Shown piece by piece: positions 1 to 11,641 of a stretch of DNA of 64,000 nucleotides; position 1 is the stretch's first letter; each line of letters begins with the position of its first letter. Source of the DNA: Flavobacterium gillisiae (GTDB lineage Bacteria > Bacteroidota > Bacteroidia > Flavobacteriales > Flavobacteriaceae); the NCBI RefSeq assembly GCF_900107635.1, contig NZ_FNRD01000007.1:186001-250000 (forward strand), in the 5' to 3' direction. The notes beneath the pieces are model-generated. The model was given only the letters and a program-made list of their open reading frames with translations. It did not search any database and had not been told where the DNA came from. The position numbers were made by a program, and so were the translations under genes.

Positions 1-453
1 AAAGAACAATTTGAAGAATTAAATCAAGAATTCAGCACTTTTTTAGCAACTCAAACAATTGATAAAGCGGAGTGGGATACAATCAAAGCGGAGAAACCAG
101 AAGTTGCTGAACAGGAACTGGACGTTTTTTCTGACTTAGTTTGGGAAGGAGTTTTGACACGAGCTGAATATTTAGAGCATTTTTCAAAAAACCATATTTT
201 CCTTTTTCAGAGTTTCGACACGCATGTACAGTCTATTGTTTTAAAATCATTAGTTCCTGACGTAGATTTTTTAACTAAAGAAGGATTACAATGGCTTAGT
301 GATAATATGTTTACCGATACAATCGAAATGAAAGTAGGTAAAAAGGAGTTTACTGAAGAGCGTAATACTTCTATTTTTGCATTGATACAGCAGGGCGCTT
401 TTTTAAGTGACGGGCAGTTATATAAGCAAATAAATTCAATTATAGAATCATAA
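1..453 (+). CDS. DUF6495-like conserved flavobacterial protein (5' end outside window)
   Basis: The reading frame is open from the first base and ends in TAA at 453, giving 150 residues with the N-terminus missing. An internal TTG at 154 could be mistaken for a start, but the frame upstream of it is clearly coding (acidic, EQFEELNQEF-type residues continuing the same protein). The composition is that of a small soluble acidic protein without signal peptide or membrane segment. I associate it with the Bacteroidota family DUF6495, whose function is unknown; that assignment is from memory of the family pattern. It lies 76 bp upstream of ligA on the same strand. Confidence 0.7.
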   Translation, partial: KEQFEELNQEFSTFLATQTIDKAEWDTIKAEKPEVAEQELDVFSDLVWEGVLTRAEYLEHFSKNHIFLFQSFDTHVQSIVLKSLVPDVDFLTKEGLQWLSDNMFTDTIEMKVGKKEFTEERNTSIFALIQQGAFLSDGQLYKQINSIIES

Positions 454-475
454 TTATTCTTGGTATTTCCTTTAA

Positions 476-3221
<2,746 letters not shown>

Positions 3222-3236
<15 letters not shown>

Positions 3237-4133
3237 TTTTCCTTCAGATGCTTTTCTTTTATTGGAATCGAAGTAAAAGTCAATTCGGCCTAGGTTTATT
3301 CCATAACAACCTACTTGATTGACTAAAACGTCATTTCCTGATATGTTTTTCACAATTGTTGGCTTATCTAGAAAAGTATGTGTGTGCCCTCCTATTATCA
3401 AATCGATATCTTCTGTAAGCGCAGCAAGTTTTAAATCACATATTTTATTAGGCTCATTTTTATAATTATAACCAAGATGTGAAAGACAAACAACCAAGTC
3501 GCATTTTTGTTCTTTTTTTAAAATCCGAACCATTTCTTGAGCTGTTTCAACAGGATTGTTATAAACGGTTTCTTTATACATTTTTTTGTCAACTAAACCG
3601 TCAAGTTCAATCCCAATTCCAAAAACGCCAACCTTAATTCCATTTTTATTGAAAACTTTATATGGTTTAACTAAACCGTCCATCATGGTGTTTTTGAAAT
3701 CATAATTCGCAGATAAGAATTCAAATTTAGCATGAGGCATTTGTGCATATAAACCTTCGATACCATTATCAAAATCATGATTTCCTATGGTAGAGGCGTC
3801 ATATTGCATCATACTCATCAACTTAAATTCGAGTTCGCCACCATAATAATTAAAATAAGGCGTTCCTTGAAAAATATCTCCCGCATCGAGCAACAATACA
3901 TTAGTATCCTCTTTACGTATTTTTTCGATCAATGAAGCCCTTCTAGCAACACCACCCATATTAGCATTTCTAGGGTCATCAGCAGGAAAAGGATCAATAT
4001 GACTGTGCACATCATTAGTATGAAGAATAGTTATTTTTGTTACCTCGACCGTTTTGAAACTACTTAATGATAAACCCAAACCCAACATTGCTGTACTTGC
4101 GGCAGTTTTTTCTATAAAATCTCTTCTTTTCAT
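3222..4133 (-). CDS. 5'-nucleotidase-type metallophosphatase (catalytic domain only), Tat-like signal
   Basis: 303 residues of calcineurin-like metallophosphoesterase of the UshA/5'-nucleotidase type. Visible metal-ligand motifs in order: DVH near residue 41, DAGD near 82, GNHDF near 117 and GGHTHTF near 249. The N-terminus carries twin arginines in MKRRDFIEKT followed by a hydrophobic stretch, so export by the Tat route is likely. The substrate-binding C-terminal domain normally fused to this module is missing; it is encoded by the separate gene just upstream (4254-5033). Together they probably make an exported nucleotidase that releases nucleosides and phosphate. Substrate not determinable. 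Confidence 0.9.
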
Positions 4134-4145
4134 CTGTTTATTTTT

Positions 4146-4226
4146 GGAGCTATTTCCCGCTTTCCGTTACAATCTTTTTATTTTTAAAGAAAAAATAAAA
4201 AGGATTTCCACTTCAATCGGGGCTAA
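4146..4226 (+). repeat. Flavobacterial REP-like element, copy 1
   Basis: Conserved left arm beginning GGAGCTATTTCCCGCTTTCC and right arm ending ATCGGGGCTAA, with an A/T-rich palindrome between them. The same two arms recur at 17895, 20981 (reversed), 47868 (reversed) and 62721 (reversed). It lies between the two halves of the split nucleotidase. Confidence 0.75.
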
Positions 4227-4253
4227 AGTCTATTGGAATTAATAATTTTGAAA

Positions 4254-5033
4254 TTACTCAACCGTAATTCGATTGTCTTGAGTTGATCTAATCGTATCTG
4301 TTTCTTTAAAATAATCAATCAAGATGTTTCTCAATTTGTAATTGAGATCATAAGTAGCCGTTCCTTTTTTGAAGAAATTCATGCTATCTCCGCCGTTAGC
4401 AAGATAATCATTGGTCCCTACATAATATACTTCGTCTTTTTCAACCGTTTTACCTTGTACTAAAATATTTTTAGGGAGTTTGTTTTTATCAATAGTAAAG
4501 GTCAATCCAGCAAGAGGATGTGGTTGTTTTTCACGGATAAAATAATCTACCATTTCTAATATTTGTTCTCCTTTTAGAGCAATAACGACCATGGTGTTTT
4601 CAAAAGGCATTATTTCAAATGCTGTTCTTGTAGTAACATTCCCTTTTGGTAGTATCGCTCGTATGCCTCCATGATTTAGCAAACAAATATCAATTGTTTT
4701 GTTTTCACGAGTTTTAAAAACTATATTTCCTCGTTTTAAAGTAACATCGGCCATTAAGTTGCCAATTGTGGTTTGGCTGTTTTTGGCCATTTTATCTAGA
4801 GTAATGGGACAATATGATAAAACGCTATCTAAGTCTTTATTGATATGTTCTCTGAACGGTTTAATAAAGTTTTCTATTTCAGCTACTTGATTTTCTTTTT
4901 CGGTAATAGGAATTTGTTTCCCTTCAATTTTGGTCAGATGGACGACTTTGTTGCTACAAGAAAGAAAGAAAAAAAATGTTAAGAATATAACAAAAAGTTT
5001 GAAAACATCGTTATACTTTTTTAGATTTACCAT
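4254..5033 (-). CDS. 5'-nucleotidase C-terminal domain lipoprotein
   Basis: 259 residues. The N-terminus is a hydrophobic signal ending FFLSCSNK, a lipobox, so the protein is probably lipid-anchored. The rest is the 5'-nucleotidase C-terminal (substrate-binding) domain: NLMADVTLKRG, NHGGIRAILPKG and TNDYLANGGDSM are characteristic. There is no metallophosphoesterase domain. It precedes the catalytic-domain gene (3222-4133) on the same strand with 120 bp between, so the two are probably co-transcribed and act as a two-chain enzyme. The gene order is reversed relative to the domain order in fused enzymes. Confidence 0.9.
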   Translation of the reverse strand: MVNLKKYNDVFKLFVIFLTFFFFLSCSNKVVHLTKIEGKQIPITEKENQVAEIENFIKPFREHINKDLDSVLSYCPITLDKMAKNSQTTIGNLMADVTLKRGNIVFKTRENKTIDICLLNHGGIRAILPKGNVTTRTAFEIMPFENTMVVIALKGEQILEMVDYFIREKQPHPLAGLTFTIDKNKLPKNILVQGKTVEKDEVYYVGTNDYLANGGDSMNFFKKGTATYDLNYKLRNILIDYFKETDTIRSTQDNRITVE

Positions 5034-5062
5034 TTGTTATGGGACTTAATTAATTAATTTTG
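5033..5062 (+). promoter_or_regulatory. Bacteroidota-type promoter for the DUF6913-dapA unit
   Basis: TTTG at 5033-5036 and TAATTTTG at 5055-5062, 18 bp apart, match the -33 TTTG and -7 TAnnTTTG boxes of Bacteroidota promoters. The ATG of the next gene follows 18 bp after the -7 box. The -33 box overlaps the start codon of the divergent lipoprotein gene. Confidence 0.6.
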
Positions 5063-5080
5063 TAAAACAGTAAAAATAGA

Positions 5081-5599
5081 ATGTTTTTAAATTATATAAA
5101 AGAATTTTCTGTAAAAAAAATATTAAAAAACAGTTTGCAAAATGTTAAAGGCAATTCGGTTTCTGGAATAATCAAAACAGTGGGCGTAGTTATAGATCAG
5201 CGTCATTTTTCAGAAACAAAAGCTTTTATAAGTGAGTTAATTGCTAATGGTATTTTAGAAGAAAATATAGAGGTTATTGTTTATCGAGAGGCATCAAAAA
5301 AAAGCACCAACAATGTACGAGCTACGTTTAGTTCAAAGCATTTAAAGTGGAATGCAGAAATAGATAATCCCGCTGTTAATGATTTTATAAACAAGGAATT
5401 TGATTTGTTAATTAGTTATTATGATGTTGAAAAGACAATTTTACTAATTGTAACTCATAATTCTAAGGCACATTTTAAAGTTGGTTTTTCAGCTATTGAC
5501 AAAAGATTAAACAATTTGATGATCAATACCAATGGCGAGAATTACAAGGTTTTTACTCATGAATTATTTAGGTATTTAAAAATATTAAACAAAATATAA
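5081..5599 (+). CDS. DUF6913 family protein upstream of dapA
   Basis: 172 residues, basic N-terminus, no signal or transmembrane segment. I recognise the pattern of a small flavobacterial family (DUF6913) usually found next to dapA; its role is not known. It has an alpha/beta look: a VGVVIDQRHFSET strand-loop, then LLISYYDVEKTILL and a C-terminal helix. It ends 6 bp before dapA, so the two are translated from one message driven by the promoter at 5033-5062. An accessory role for lysine or peptidoglycan precursor synthesis is only a guess from position. Confidence 0.75.
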   Translation: MFLNYIKEFSVKKILKNSLQNVKGNSVSGIIKTVGVVIDQRHFSETKAFISELIANGILEENIEVIVYREASKKSTNNVRATFSSKHLKWNAEIDNPAVNDFINKEFDLLISYYDVEKTILLIVTHNSKAHFKVGFSAIDKRLNNLMINTNGENYKVFTHELFRYLKILNKI

Positions 5600-5605
5600 T
5601 TTAAC

Positions 5606-6487
5606 ATGCAAGCATTAATAGGAACTGGCGTTGCTCTTGTGACTCCATTTAAAGCAGATTTCTCAGTTGATACGGAAGCATTATGCAGAATCGTAAACTT
5701 TTCAATAGACGGAGGGATTGAATATCTTGTAATTCTGGGAACAACAGCAGAGAACGCTACACTATCTCAAGATGAAAAGGAGTTGGTTATAAAAACAGTG
5801 GTTGACTGTAATAAAGGACGATTGCCTTTAGTGTTGGGAGTAGGAGGAAACGATACTAGAAGGATTGTTGAAGAATTAAAGACCAGAGATTTTTCTGATT
5901 TTATTGCTATACTTTCAGTTTCTCCATTTTACAATAAACCAACTCAAGAAGGAATATACCAACATTTTAAAGCTATTTCTGAAGCGTCGCCAATACCTGT
6001 GATTATTTATAACGTTCCGGGAAGAACATCAAGTAATATGTTACCAAAAACAGTATTGCGTTTAGCAAATGATTTTGAAAATATCGTTGCTGTAAAAGAA
6101 GCGGCTGGCGATATCGTTCAGGCGATGCAAATATTGAAAGATAAACCGAAAGATTTTTTAGTTATTTCTGGGGATGATATGATCGCTTTACCGATGGTTT
6201 TAGCGGGTGGTGCAGGTGTTATTTCTGTAATTGGGCAAGGTTTTCCGAAAGAATTTTCTGAAATGATTCGCTTAGGGTTGAATCGTAAGGTAGATGACGC
6301 ATTTAAATTACAGTACATCCTGTCTGATTGTATTGATATGATTTTTGAGCAGGGGAATCCCGCTGGAATCAAACAAGTGTTTGAGGCACTGGGAATAGCA
6401 GATAGTTTTGTGCGTTTGCCACTAGTTCAGGTTGATGAATCTTTATCGCAAAGAATAGCTCAATTTGTTAAAAACACGGTTAAATAA
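5606..6487 (+). CDS. dapA: 4-hydroxy-tetrahydrodipicolinate synthase DapA
   Basis: Condenses pyruvate with aspartate semialdehyde, the first committed step to diaminopimelate and lysine. The 293 residues fit the family. Visible: GTTAEN (pyruvate carboxylate and proton-relay Thr) near residue 46, the catalytic Tyr in IIYNVPGRT at about 135, and the Schiff-base Lys in AVKEAAGD at about 164, followed by the GDD loop. All key residues are present. Second gene of a two-gene unit with the DUF6913 gene. Confidence 0.97.
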   Translation: MQALIGTGVALVTPFKADFSVDTEALCRIVNFSIDGGIEYLVILGTTAENATLSQDEKELVIKTVVDCNKGRLPLVLGVGGNDTRRIVEELKTRDFSDFIAILSVSPFYNKPTQEGIYQHFKAISEASPIPVIIYNVPGRTSSNMLPKTVLRLANDFENIVAVKEAAGDIVQAMQILKDKPKDFLVISGDDMIALPMVLAGGAGVISVIGQGFPKEFSEMIRLGLNRKVDDAFKLQYILSDCIDMIFEQGNPAGIKQVFEALGIADSFVRLPLVQVDESLSQRIAQFVKNTVK

Positions 6488-6500
6488 GTACGAAAAGTGC

Positions 6501-6516
6501 TGCTTATTTTTAAGCA
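6501..6516 (+). terminator. Possible terminator hairpin after dapA
   Basis: TGCTTA-tttt-TAAGCA, a 6-bp stem with four-base loop 14 bp after the dapA stop. No strong T-run follows, so termination is uncertain. Confidence 0.35.
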
Positions 6517-6525
6517 AAGAAATAT

Positions 6526-6556
6526 TTTGTAGTAGCTAAATTAATAACTAAATTTG
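6526..6556 (+). promoter_or_regulatory. Promoter for the bamD operon
   Basis: TTTG at 6526-6529 and TAAATTTG at 6549-6556 with a 19-bp spacer match the Bacteroidota consensus. It would drive bamD-rpoZ-coaBC-porD with a leader of about 60 nt. Confidence 0.6.
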
Positions 6557-6559
6557 CCA

Positions 6560-6601
6560 CCGAAACTTCGGTATGATTTTTTGTGGGTTATGCGTAACCC
6601 A
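6560..6601 (+). other. Two hairpins in the bamD leader
   Basis: CCGAA-AC-TTCGG at 6560-6571 and TGGGTTA-TGCG-TAACCCA at 6584-6601 lie between the predicted promoter and the bamD start. They are perfect palindromes, so the leader RNA should fold. They could stabilise the message, act in regulation or be minor dispersed palindromes. Confidence 0.5.
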
Positions 6602-6624
6602 TAAGTCAAATAAAATAAATAAAA

Positions 6625-7419
6625 ATGAAAAAAATTATATCTCTATTGCTTCTTGTTGTTGTTTTTACTTCATGTAATGAATATCAAAAAGCATTGAAAA
6701 ACGATGATGTAGCCGCAAAATTTGAAATGGGTACTAAATTATATGAAGCTGGGAAATACACAAAAGCGATACGCCTTTTTGAACAAATTGCGCCAGCTTA
6801 CAGAGGAAAACCACAGGCTGAAAAGTTGTTTTATATGTTTGCACAGTCATATTATAAAACAAAACAGTATTATTTAGCGGGTTATCAGTTTGAAAGTTTT
6901 GTTTCAGGGTACCCTAAAAGTGAAAAAGTACAGGAAGCTGCTTATTTAGGACCAAAAAGCTACTCGATGTTATCTCCGGTGTACAGCTTAGATCAAACAG
7001 ACACTTTTAAAGCGATAGATAAATTACAGAACTTCATTGATACCTATCCTAATTCAGAATATTTAGGTGAGGCAAATGAAACAGTAAGGGTTTTACGTGA
7101 AAAAATAGAGAAAAAGGTATATGAAAATGCCAAAGGATACAATACAATTTCAGATTTTAAATCAGCAATTGTAGCTTTAGATAATTTTATCGTTGATTAT
7201 CCTGGGACACCATATAAAGAAGATGCATTGTTTTATAAGTTTGATTCTGCGTACCAACTTGGAATCAATAGTGTTGAATTTAAAATGGAAGAACGTTTGA
7301 ATGTTGCGAAAACAGCATATTCAAGTTTGATCAAATTTGATGCAGAAACAAAATATAAAGAAAAGGCGAACGTAATGTTAGCTCGAATTGAACAAGATTT
7401 ACAAAAATTTACTAAATAA
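6625..7419 (+). CDS. bamD: Outer membrane protein assembly factor BamD
   Basis: Lipoprotein of the BAM complex, which inserts beta-barrel proteins into the outer membrane. The signal peptide ends in FTSCNEY, giving a lipidated Cys at about residue 17. The 264-residue mature chain consists of TPR-like helical pairs (e.g. EAGKYTKAIRLFEQIAPAY, then QLYLAGYQFESFVSGYPKS-type and DTYPNSEYLGEA repeats), as expected for BamD. First gene of a tight run: rpoZ starts 9 bp after its stop. Length and repeats are normal. Confidence 0.93.
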   Translation: MKKIISLLLLVVVFTSCNEYQKALKNDDVAAKFEMGTKLYEAGKYTKAIRLFEQIAPAYRGKPQAEKLFYMFAQSYYKTKQYYLAGYQFESFVSGYPKSEKVQEAAYLGPKSYSMLSPVYSLDQTDTFKAIDKLQNFIDTYPNSEYLGEANETVRVLREKIEKKVYENAKGYNTISDFKSAIVALDNFIVDYPGTPYKEDALFYKFDSAYQLGINSVEFKMEERLNVAKTAYSSLIKFDAETKYKEKANVMLARIEQDLQKFTK

Positions 7420-7427
7420 ATAAAGTC

Positions 7428-7745
7428 ATGGATTTAAAAAAGACGAATGCTCCAGTAAATACAATAACATACAATAAAACTGTTATTGAAGAACCTACTG
7501 GAAACGTGTATGAAGCGATAACCATTATGGCTAAAAGAGCAAATCAAATCAATTCTGAAATTAAAAAAGAATTGACTGAGAAATTAGAAGAGTTTGCTAC
7601 ATATAATGATAGTCTTGAAGAAGTTTTTGAAAACAAAGAACAAATTGAGGTTTCAAAATTCTATGAAAAATTGCCAAAGCCACACGCTTTAGCTGTTCAA
7701 GAATGGTTAGACGGTAAAATTTACCACAGAGATTCAAATAAATAA
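7428..7745 (+). CDS. rpoZ: RNA polymerase omega subunit, Bacteroidota type
   Basis: 105 residues. NVYEAITIMAKRANQINSEIKKEL is the omega signature region that wraps the C-terminus of the beta' subunit; the acidic tail matches Bacteroidota members rather than E. coli RpoZ. Placement between bamD and coaBC is the usual context in this phylum. Expected to aid RNA polymerase assembly. Start chosen at the ATG 9 bp after bamD. Confidence 0.88.
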   Translation: MDLKKTNAPVNTITYNKTVIEEPTGNVYEAITIMAKRANQINSEIKKELTEKLEEFATYNDSLEEVFENKEQIEVSKFYEKLPKPHALAVQEWLDGKIYHRDSNK

Positions 7746-7752
7746 AAGTACA

Positions 7753-8964
7753 ATGTCAGTTTTAAGCGGAAAGAAAGTTTTACTAGGAATTTCTGGTGGA
7801 ATTGCCGCCTATAAAACAGCGTCTTTAGTACGACTATTCATAAAAGCAGGTGCACATGTCCAAGTGATAATGACACCTGCTTCTAAGGATTTTGTAACTC
7901 CTCTTACATTATCAACCCTGTCTAAAAATCCCGTACATTCCACTTTCTTCAATCAAGACGATGAGAACGAAAAATGGAGTAATCATGTTGAGTTAGGGCT
8001 GTGGGCAGATATAATGGTTGTCGCTCCGGCGACTGCAAATACCTTGTCAAAGATGGCAAATGGTACTTGCGACAACCTTCTTATTGCTACATATCTATCT
8101 GCAAAATGTCCAGTTTTTTTTGCACCTGCAATGGATTTAGACATGTACAAGCACCCATCTACAATAGCTAGTTTTAAATCATTACACGAATTTGGAAATA
8201 CTATAATTCCTGCTGAAAGTGGTGAATTAGCAAGTGGTCTTTCTGGTGAAGGAAGAATGGCAGAACCCGAGAATATTATTCGGTTTCTGGAAGCTGATTT
8301 AGAAAGTAAATTACCTCTCAAAGGAAAAAAAATACTGATAACTGCTGGGCCAACATATGAGGCAATAGATCCAGTACGTTTTATAGGGAATCATTCTTCA
8401 GGTAAAATGGGATTTGATATTGCTAAAAGTGCTGCTAATTTAGGCGCATCAGTGATTTTAGTAGCAGGACCTACACATTTTACAGTGAGTCATGCGCTAA
8501 TTCAAGTGGTTAACGTCGTTTCTGCTCAGGAAATGTATGAAGCATGTCATCAATATTTTGACGAAGTAGACGTTGCTATAGCTGCTGCTGCAGTAGCGGA
8601 TTATAAGCCCAAAAATGTGGCTACCCAAAAAATTAAAAAAGCCGCTGATAATTTTGTGATTGAACTCGAAAAAACAAAAGACATATTAGCTTCATTGGGA
8701 AATATAAAGAAAAATCAGTTTTTAATTGGGTTTGCTTTAGAAACAGAAAATGAAATTGAAAATGCAAAGGGTAAAATCCAGAAAAAAAACTTAGATTTGA
8801 TTGTTTTAAATTCTTTACAAGATCAAGGAGCAGGTTTTGGAAAACCAACCAATAAAGTTACCTTTATCGATAAGAATTTTAATATTGAACCGATGGAACT
8901 GAAATCGAAAGAAGCCGTTGCCGACGATATATTAAATAAAGTAATAGCAAATTTTTATGAATAA
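7753..8964 (+). CDS. coaBC: Bifunctional phosphopantothenoylcysteine decarboxylase / phosphopantothenate-cysteine ligase CoaBC
   Basis: Two consecutive steps of coenzyme A synthesis in one protein of 403 residues. The N-terminal flavoprotein CoaC half (to about residue 185) shows GISGGIAAYKT, the catalytic His in NHVELG and the PAMDLDM segment. The CoaB half begins LITAGPTYEAIDPVR with the NHSSGKMG nucleotide-binding loop. Both halves look complete. It overlaps porD by 8 bases. Another CoA gene, coaE, lies 6 kb downstream. Confidence 0.96.
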   Translation: MSVLSGKKVLLGISGGIAAYKTASLVRLFIKAGAHVQVIMTPASKDFVTPLTLSTLSKNPVHSTFFNQDDENEKWSNHVELGLWADIMVVAPATANTLSKMANGTCDNLLIATYLSAKCPVFFAPAMDLDMYKHPSTIASFKSLHEFGNTIIPAESGELASGLSGEGRMAEPENIIRFLEADLESKLPLKGKKILITAGPTYEAIDPVRFIGNHSSGKMGFDIAKSAANLGASVILVAGPTHFTVSHALIQVVNVVSAQEMYEACHQYFDEVDVAIAAAAVADYKPKNVATQKIKKAADNFVIELEKTKDILASLGNIKKNQFLIGFALETENEIENAKGKIQKKNLDLIVLNSLQDQGAGFGKPTNKVTFIDKNFNIEPMELKSKEAVADDILNKVIANFYE

Positions 8965-9841
8965 GATATTTACCTTTTTCTTACTACTATCAGTTGGGCT
9001 GCTTCAAGCTCAGCAGTTAAATTGTACTGTAACGGTAAATTCAGATAAATTAGGGAATGCTAATCTGCAGGTTTTTAAAACCTTAGAAACATCACTGAAT
9101 GAATTTGTGAATAAAACAGATTGGACTGGACAGACGTTAAAGCAAAACGAAAAAATTAATTGCTCTATGTTTGTTACTATTTTGTCAAACAATTCCGATC
9201 AGTTTACCGCAACGCTACAAGTACAATCATCAAGACCAATATTTAACTCTTCTTATTCGTCACCAGTTCTAAACTATAACGATAAGGATTTTAGTTTTAG
9301 ATATATTGAATTTGAAAATTTAATCTTTAGCCCGACAGCATTCGAATCTAATTTGGTTTCTGTAATTTCTTTTTATAGCTATATTATATTAGGCATGGAT
9401 CAGGATACTTTTTTGTTGGAGTCCGGAAATCCTAATTTTGAAATAGCACAAAATATTGCAAACGTTGCGCAACAAAGTAGTTACAAAGGATGGAGTCAGA
9501 TTGATGGGAATCAAAACCGATATTTCCTTATCAATGATATGTTGTCTGGTTCATTTTCAGCAGTGCGAAAAACAGCATTGGATTATCATTCCGGTTTAGA
9601 TCTAATGTCAAAAGATTTGAAAGGCGCAAAAGAGAAGATAAAAGTATCGTTAATCGATTTAGGCAAACTAAATAGCTCTAAACCCAATGCATTTTTGACA
9701 CGTATATTCTTCGATGCAAAATCAGATGAAGTTCTTTCCATTTTTTCAGGAGGACCCAGTATTAGCATATCGGATTTAATTGAGAGTTTAAATAAAACCT
9801 CTCCTTTAAATTCCAGTAAATGGGAAATGATCAACTACTAA
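8957..9841 (+). CDS. porD: Type IX secretion system protein PorD (DUF4835)
   Basis: 294 residues with a cleavable signal peptide (MNKIFTFFLLLSVGLLQAQ). The body matches DUF4835/PorD, including the FRYIEFENLIFSPTAFESN and YIILGMDQDTF segments that I associate with this family. PorD is required for type IX secretion and gliding in Bacteroidota; its exact biochemical part is not known to me. Start overlaps coaBC by 8 bases, so translation is coupled. Position between coaBC and recN is the standard context. Confidence 0.88.
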   Translation: MNKIFTFFLLLSVGLLQAQQLNCTVTVNSDKLGNANLQVFKTLETSLNEFVNKTDWTGQTLKQNEKINCSMFVTILSNNSDQFTATLQVQSSRPIFNSSYSSPVLNYNDKDFSFRYIEFENLIFSPTAFESNLVSVISFYSYIILGMDQDTFLLESGNPNFEIAQNIANVAQQSSYKGWSQIDGNQNRYFLINDMLSGSFSAVRKTALDYHSGLDLMSKDLKGAKEKIKVSLIDLGKLNSSKPNAFLTRIFFDAKSDEVLSIFSGGPSISISDLIESLNKTSPLNSSKWEMINY

Positions 9842-9897
9842 ATTTATTAGTTATTTTTCACAATAAATTTAAATCTTCATAATAAAACACACCATAA

Positions 9898-11550
9898 ATG
9901 ATAACCACTCTATCGATAAAAAACTATGCTTTAATAGAAAAATTAAGTATTGATTTTTCAAAAGGATTTTCAATTATTACGGGAGAAACTGGTGCTGGTA
10001 AATCAATTATATTAGGAGCTTTAGGACTGGTTTTGGGAAAAAGAGCCGATTTGACTTCCTTAAAGAATAAGGAAGAAAAATGTATTATTGAAGCCCATTT
10101 TGAAATATCAAAATACAATTTGTCTCCTTTTTTCGAAAGTAATGAATTGGATTATGAAGATGATACAATTGTAAGACGTGAAATTCTTCCTTCTGGAAAA
10201 TCTAGGGCTTTTATCAATGATAGTCCAGTAAATTTGCAAGTATTGCAAGAGTTGAGTTTGTTTTTGATAGACATTCATTCGCAACAGCAAACAAGAGAAT
10301 TGTCTGATGAGAATGTTCAGTTTGATATTATTGATGCTATTGCTGACAATTCAGAGAATATCCAACAGTATCAGTCTCTTCTTAAAAGTTATAAAGCCGA
10401 TAAAACCAAGTTAAATGCACTTATAAAAAAACAAGGAGAATCGCTAAAAGAGCAGGAGTACCATACTTTTTTATTAAATGAATTAGTTGAAGGAAATTTA
10501 AAATCTGGAGAACAAGAGGTTCTTGAAGATGAGTTTGAAAAGTTAAATAATGTAGAGATTATAAAAGAATCACTTGATAAATCTTTGGCTGTTGCCAATG
10601 AAGAGCAAATTGGAGTGTTGTATAATTTAAAAGAGATTAAAGTTTCTTTGCAAAAAATAGCTTCTTTCTCTACAGATTATAATTTACTCTTAGAAAGAAT
10701 TTCAAGCGTAGCAATTGAGTTTGATGATATTTCAGATGAACTGAGTCGGTGTTCAGATAAATTAGTGAACGATCCAGTGCAGTTGGATTTTATTGGGCAG
10801 AAGTTACAGCTTATTTATAATTTACAAAAGAAGCATCAGGTTTCTACTATTGATGAGTTGTTGGAAATTCAAACTGAATTGGAAAATTCAGTTTTTGAAT
10901 TGGGGAATTTAGAAGCAGAAATAGAAAAACTTACGACAGCCATTCAAGAAAAAGCAGAGTTGTTAAATAGTCAGGCAACAACTATTCATGATAAGCGACT
11001 AGAAGCAATTCCTGTTTTATCTCAAAAATTGATTGTTATTTTGGATACTTTAGGAATGCCTAACGTTCGGTTTGATATTCAAGTAAAACAATCAGAAACC
11101 TATTATAGTAACGGAAAAGATGAAATTCAATTTTTATTTTCGGCCAATAAAGGAACTGATTTTGGGATATTGAAAAAAGTGGCTTCTGGTGGTGAAATGT
11201 CCAGAATAATGCTTGCTGTAAAAGCGATATTGGCGCAATATTCTAAACTACCTACATTGATTTTTGATGAAATTGATACCGGTGTTTCTGGAGAAATTGC
11301 TATTAAAATGGGTGAGATAATGAAAGAAATGAGTAAGACCATGCAAATTTTTGCCATTACTCATTTACCGCAAATTGCAGCTAAAGGGAATGCACATTTC
11401 AAGGTTTCAAAATCAACGGTCGGAGAGGACACGCAGTCTGAATTGAAACTGTTGACTGTGGAGGAACGCATCATTGAAATTGCTCAAATGTTATCTGGAG
11501 CAGTAGTTTCAGATTCGGCTCTAAATCACGCGAAAGCCTTGCTGAACTAG
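9898..11550 (+). CDS. recN: DNA repair protein RecN
   Basis: SMC-like ATPase acting early in double-strand-break repair. 550 residues: Walker A GETGAGKSII near residue 30, a long central coiled coil (about 150-370), then the ABC signature SGGEMSRIML and Walker B LIFDEIDTGVSG near 455. The His switch lies in ITHLPQIAAKG. All motifs intact and length is normal. It follows porD by 56 bp and may share its message. Confidence 0.96.
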   Translation: MITTLSIKNYALIEKLSIDFSKGFSIITGETGAGKSIILGALGLVLGKRADLTSLKNKEEKCIIEAHFEISKYNLSPFFESNELDYEDDTIVRREILPSGKSRAFINDSPVNLQVLQELSLFLIDIHSQQQTRELSDENVQFDIIDAIADNSENIQQYQSLLKSYKADKTKLNALIKKQGESLKEQEYHTFLLNELVEGNLKSGEQEVLEDEFEKLNNVEIIKESLDKSLAVANEEQIGVLYNLKEIKVSLQKIASFSTDYNLLLERISSVAIEFDDISDELSRCSDKLVNDPVQLDFIGQKLQLIYNLQKKHQVSTIDELLEIQTELENSVFELGNLEAEIEKLTTAIQEKAELLNSQATTIHDKRLEAIPVLSQKLIVILDTLGMPNVRFDIQVKQSETYYSNGKDEIQFLFSANKGTDFGILKKVASGGEMSRIMLAVKAILAQYSKLPTLIFDEIDTGVSGEIAIKMGEIMKEMSKTMQIFAITHLPQIAAKGNAHFKVSKSTVGEDTQSELKLLTVEERIIEIAQMLSGAVVSDSALNHAKALLN

Positions 11551-11568
11551 TTTTTTGGGTTATATTTG
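11539..11568 (+). promoter_or_regulatory. Likely promoter for fabV
   Basis: TTG at 11539-11541 and TATATTTG at 11561-11568, 19 bp apart. The box begins inside the end of recN and lies about 75 bp upstream of the fabV ATG. Confidence 0.45.
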
Positions 11569-11641
11569 TTCTGTTTAGTAAAGAAAATAATAATTTTAGA
11601 AATAAATTGAAATAGTAAATCAACGATTAAACGATATAAAA

